Source of the DNA: Usitatibacter palustris
GTDB lineage: Bacteria > Pseudomonadota > Gammaproteobacteria > Burkholderiales > Usitatibacteraceae
Direction: 5' to 3'
Assembly (NCBI RefSeq): GCF_013003985.1
Contig: NZ_CP053073.1
Coordinates: 806,001-870,000 of the forward strand
Length of the DNA stretch: 64,000 bases
Shown: piece by piece, positions 63,398-64,000 of the stretch
Layout: each line of letters begins with the position of its first letter
How positions within the stretch are numbered: position 1 is the first letter of the stretch
Notes under the pieces: model-generated
Database searches by the model: none
Told to the model about the DNA's origin: nothing
What the model saw: the letters and a program-made list of their open reading frames with translations, nothing else
Position numbers and translations under genes: made by a program

Positions 63398-64000
63398 ATG
63401 AAAAACTTTGACTTGCATAATCATTCGACACGATCGGATGGTTTGCTGTCCCCCACGCAACTGATGGAGCTCGCGGCGCGCACCGGCGTGGACGCGATCG
63501 CCCTCACGGATCACGATACGACCGATGGACTCGTGGAAGCGCACGAGGCGGCCCGCCGCCTGGGCGTGACCCTCATCGACGGCGTGGAGATTTCCGTGAG
63601 CTGGGGCCCGACGACGATCCACGTCGTGGGACTCCGGATCGATCCGAAGGCACCGGAGCTGGTGGCGGGACTCGATTCGATTCGCGCCGGCCGCATCGAA
63701 CGCGCGAAGAAGATCGCGGAGGCACTCGAGCAATGCGGAGTGCCCGGCACGCTGGAGGGAGCGCTGGCCCTCGCGCAGAACGATGCAATGATCGGCCGCA
63801 CGCACTTTGCGCGGCACCTTGCGGAACGCGGAGCTGTGAAGGACATCCAGGCCGCGTTCGACAAATACCTGGCGAAGGGCAAGCGAGCCTTCGTGCCGCA
63901 CCAGTGGGCGAAGCACGAGGATGCGGTGAAATGGATTCGAGCGGCCGGGGGAGTCGCCGTGCTGGCGCACCCGGGACGCTATGACCTGAAGCCGTCGTTC
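63398..64000 (+). CDS. rnm: PHP-domain 5'-3' exoribonuclease, Rnm (RNase AM/TrpH) family (partial)
   Basis: 201 residues are visible, and the frame runs off the right edge. PHP metal-binding motifs: FDLHNHSTRSDG, ITLTDHDTTDG-like ALTDHDTTDG, DGVEIS, GRTHFARHL and VAVLAHPGRY. E. coli YciV (Rnm) with these motifs trims 5' ends of rRNAs and short RNAs. The remaining C-terminus is outside the window. Confidence 0.88.
   Translation, partial: MKNFDLHNHSTRSDGLLSPTQLMELAARTGVDAIALTDHDTTDGLVEAHEAARRLGVTLIDGVEISVSWGPTTIHVVGLRIDPKAPELVAGLDSIRAGRIERAKKIAEALEQCGVPGTLEGALALAQNDAMIGRTHFARHLAERGAVKDIQAAFDKYLAKGKRAFVPHQWAKHEDAVKWIRAAGGVAVLAHPGRYDLKPSF

Overview
The window is high-GC, densely packed chromosomal DNA. 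It carries about 66 protein genes, one tRNA, and several intergenic palindromes. Gene content and order fit an environmental betaproteobacterium (inference from gene families, not a database match). Pointers are the yciB-bolA-ppiC block near purL, divergent ygfZ/ygfX, a DUF2917 gene beside a LysR regulator, an assimilatory nrtABD-nirBD-nasA-cobA operon, and otsA-otsB-GH15. Many neighbours share start and stop bases (ATGA, GTGA, CTAG).

Layout. 1-2.8 kb: the end of a PhoX-type phosphatase, then a LytTR response regulator with two LytS-like membrane proteins, one with a degenerate kinase motif. 2.9-6.7 kb: a cupin with a form IV RuBisCO-like protein, an arylformamidase-like hydrolase, and an M20 amidohydrolase. 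6.6-16.8 kb: nitrate/nitrite assimilation. An ANTAR regulator (nasT) lies upstream of an attenuator-type leader, followed by transporter, reductases and siroheme enzyme. 16.9-22.3 kb: a peptide-export cassette. It has a double-glycine-leader precursor, two NHLM-type ABC exporters (one with a C39 peptidase), a membrane-fusion protein reduced to its N-terminal helix, and a cyclic-nucleotide-binding protein. 23.2-24.4 kb: tRNA-Leu(CAA) with a 68-bp duplication of its 3' part flanking about 1 kb with one secreted-protein gene.

24.4-33.5 kb: a beta-glucoside utilisation locus (glucokinase, TonB-dependent receptor, LacI regulator, ABC importer, GH1 beta-glucosidase) with LacI-type operators on both outward promoters. 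33.5-36.1 kb: queA, two small genes and a LysR regulator. 36.1-40.9 kb: a trehalose operon whose OtsA carries an N-terminal membrane sensor-like module. 41-52.5 kb: mixed housekeeping and accessory genes (HNH nuclease, pyrophosphatase, M48 protease, a MacB/Lol-like ABC system, SET-domain protein, DUF1223, EamA, GNAT, ygfZ, ygfX). 52.6-64 kb: purL, an ArsR regulator with two small monooxygenase-like proteins, an ECF sigma operon, ppiC-bolA-yciB, and the start of a PHP-domain RNase gene.

The most unusual feature is the peptide at 16963-17199. After a GG leader its core holds two copies of an LEKxxVTAKR motif that looks like the TonB-box region at the N-terminus of TonB-dependent receptors. The only visible fusion protein in the export cassette is a 58-residue stub, so the peptide may end up in the periplasm. 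That is a hypothesis. The palindromic repeats near 250, 4.5 kb and 34.5 kb sit at gene ends, and two of them supply stop codons.
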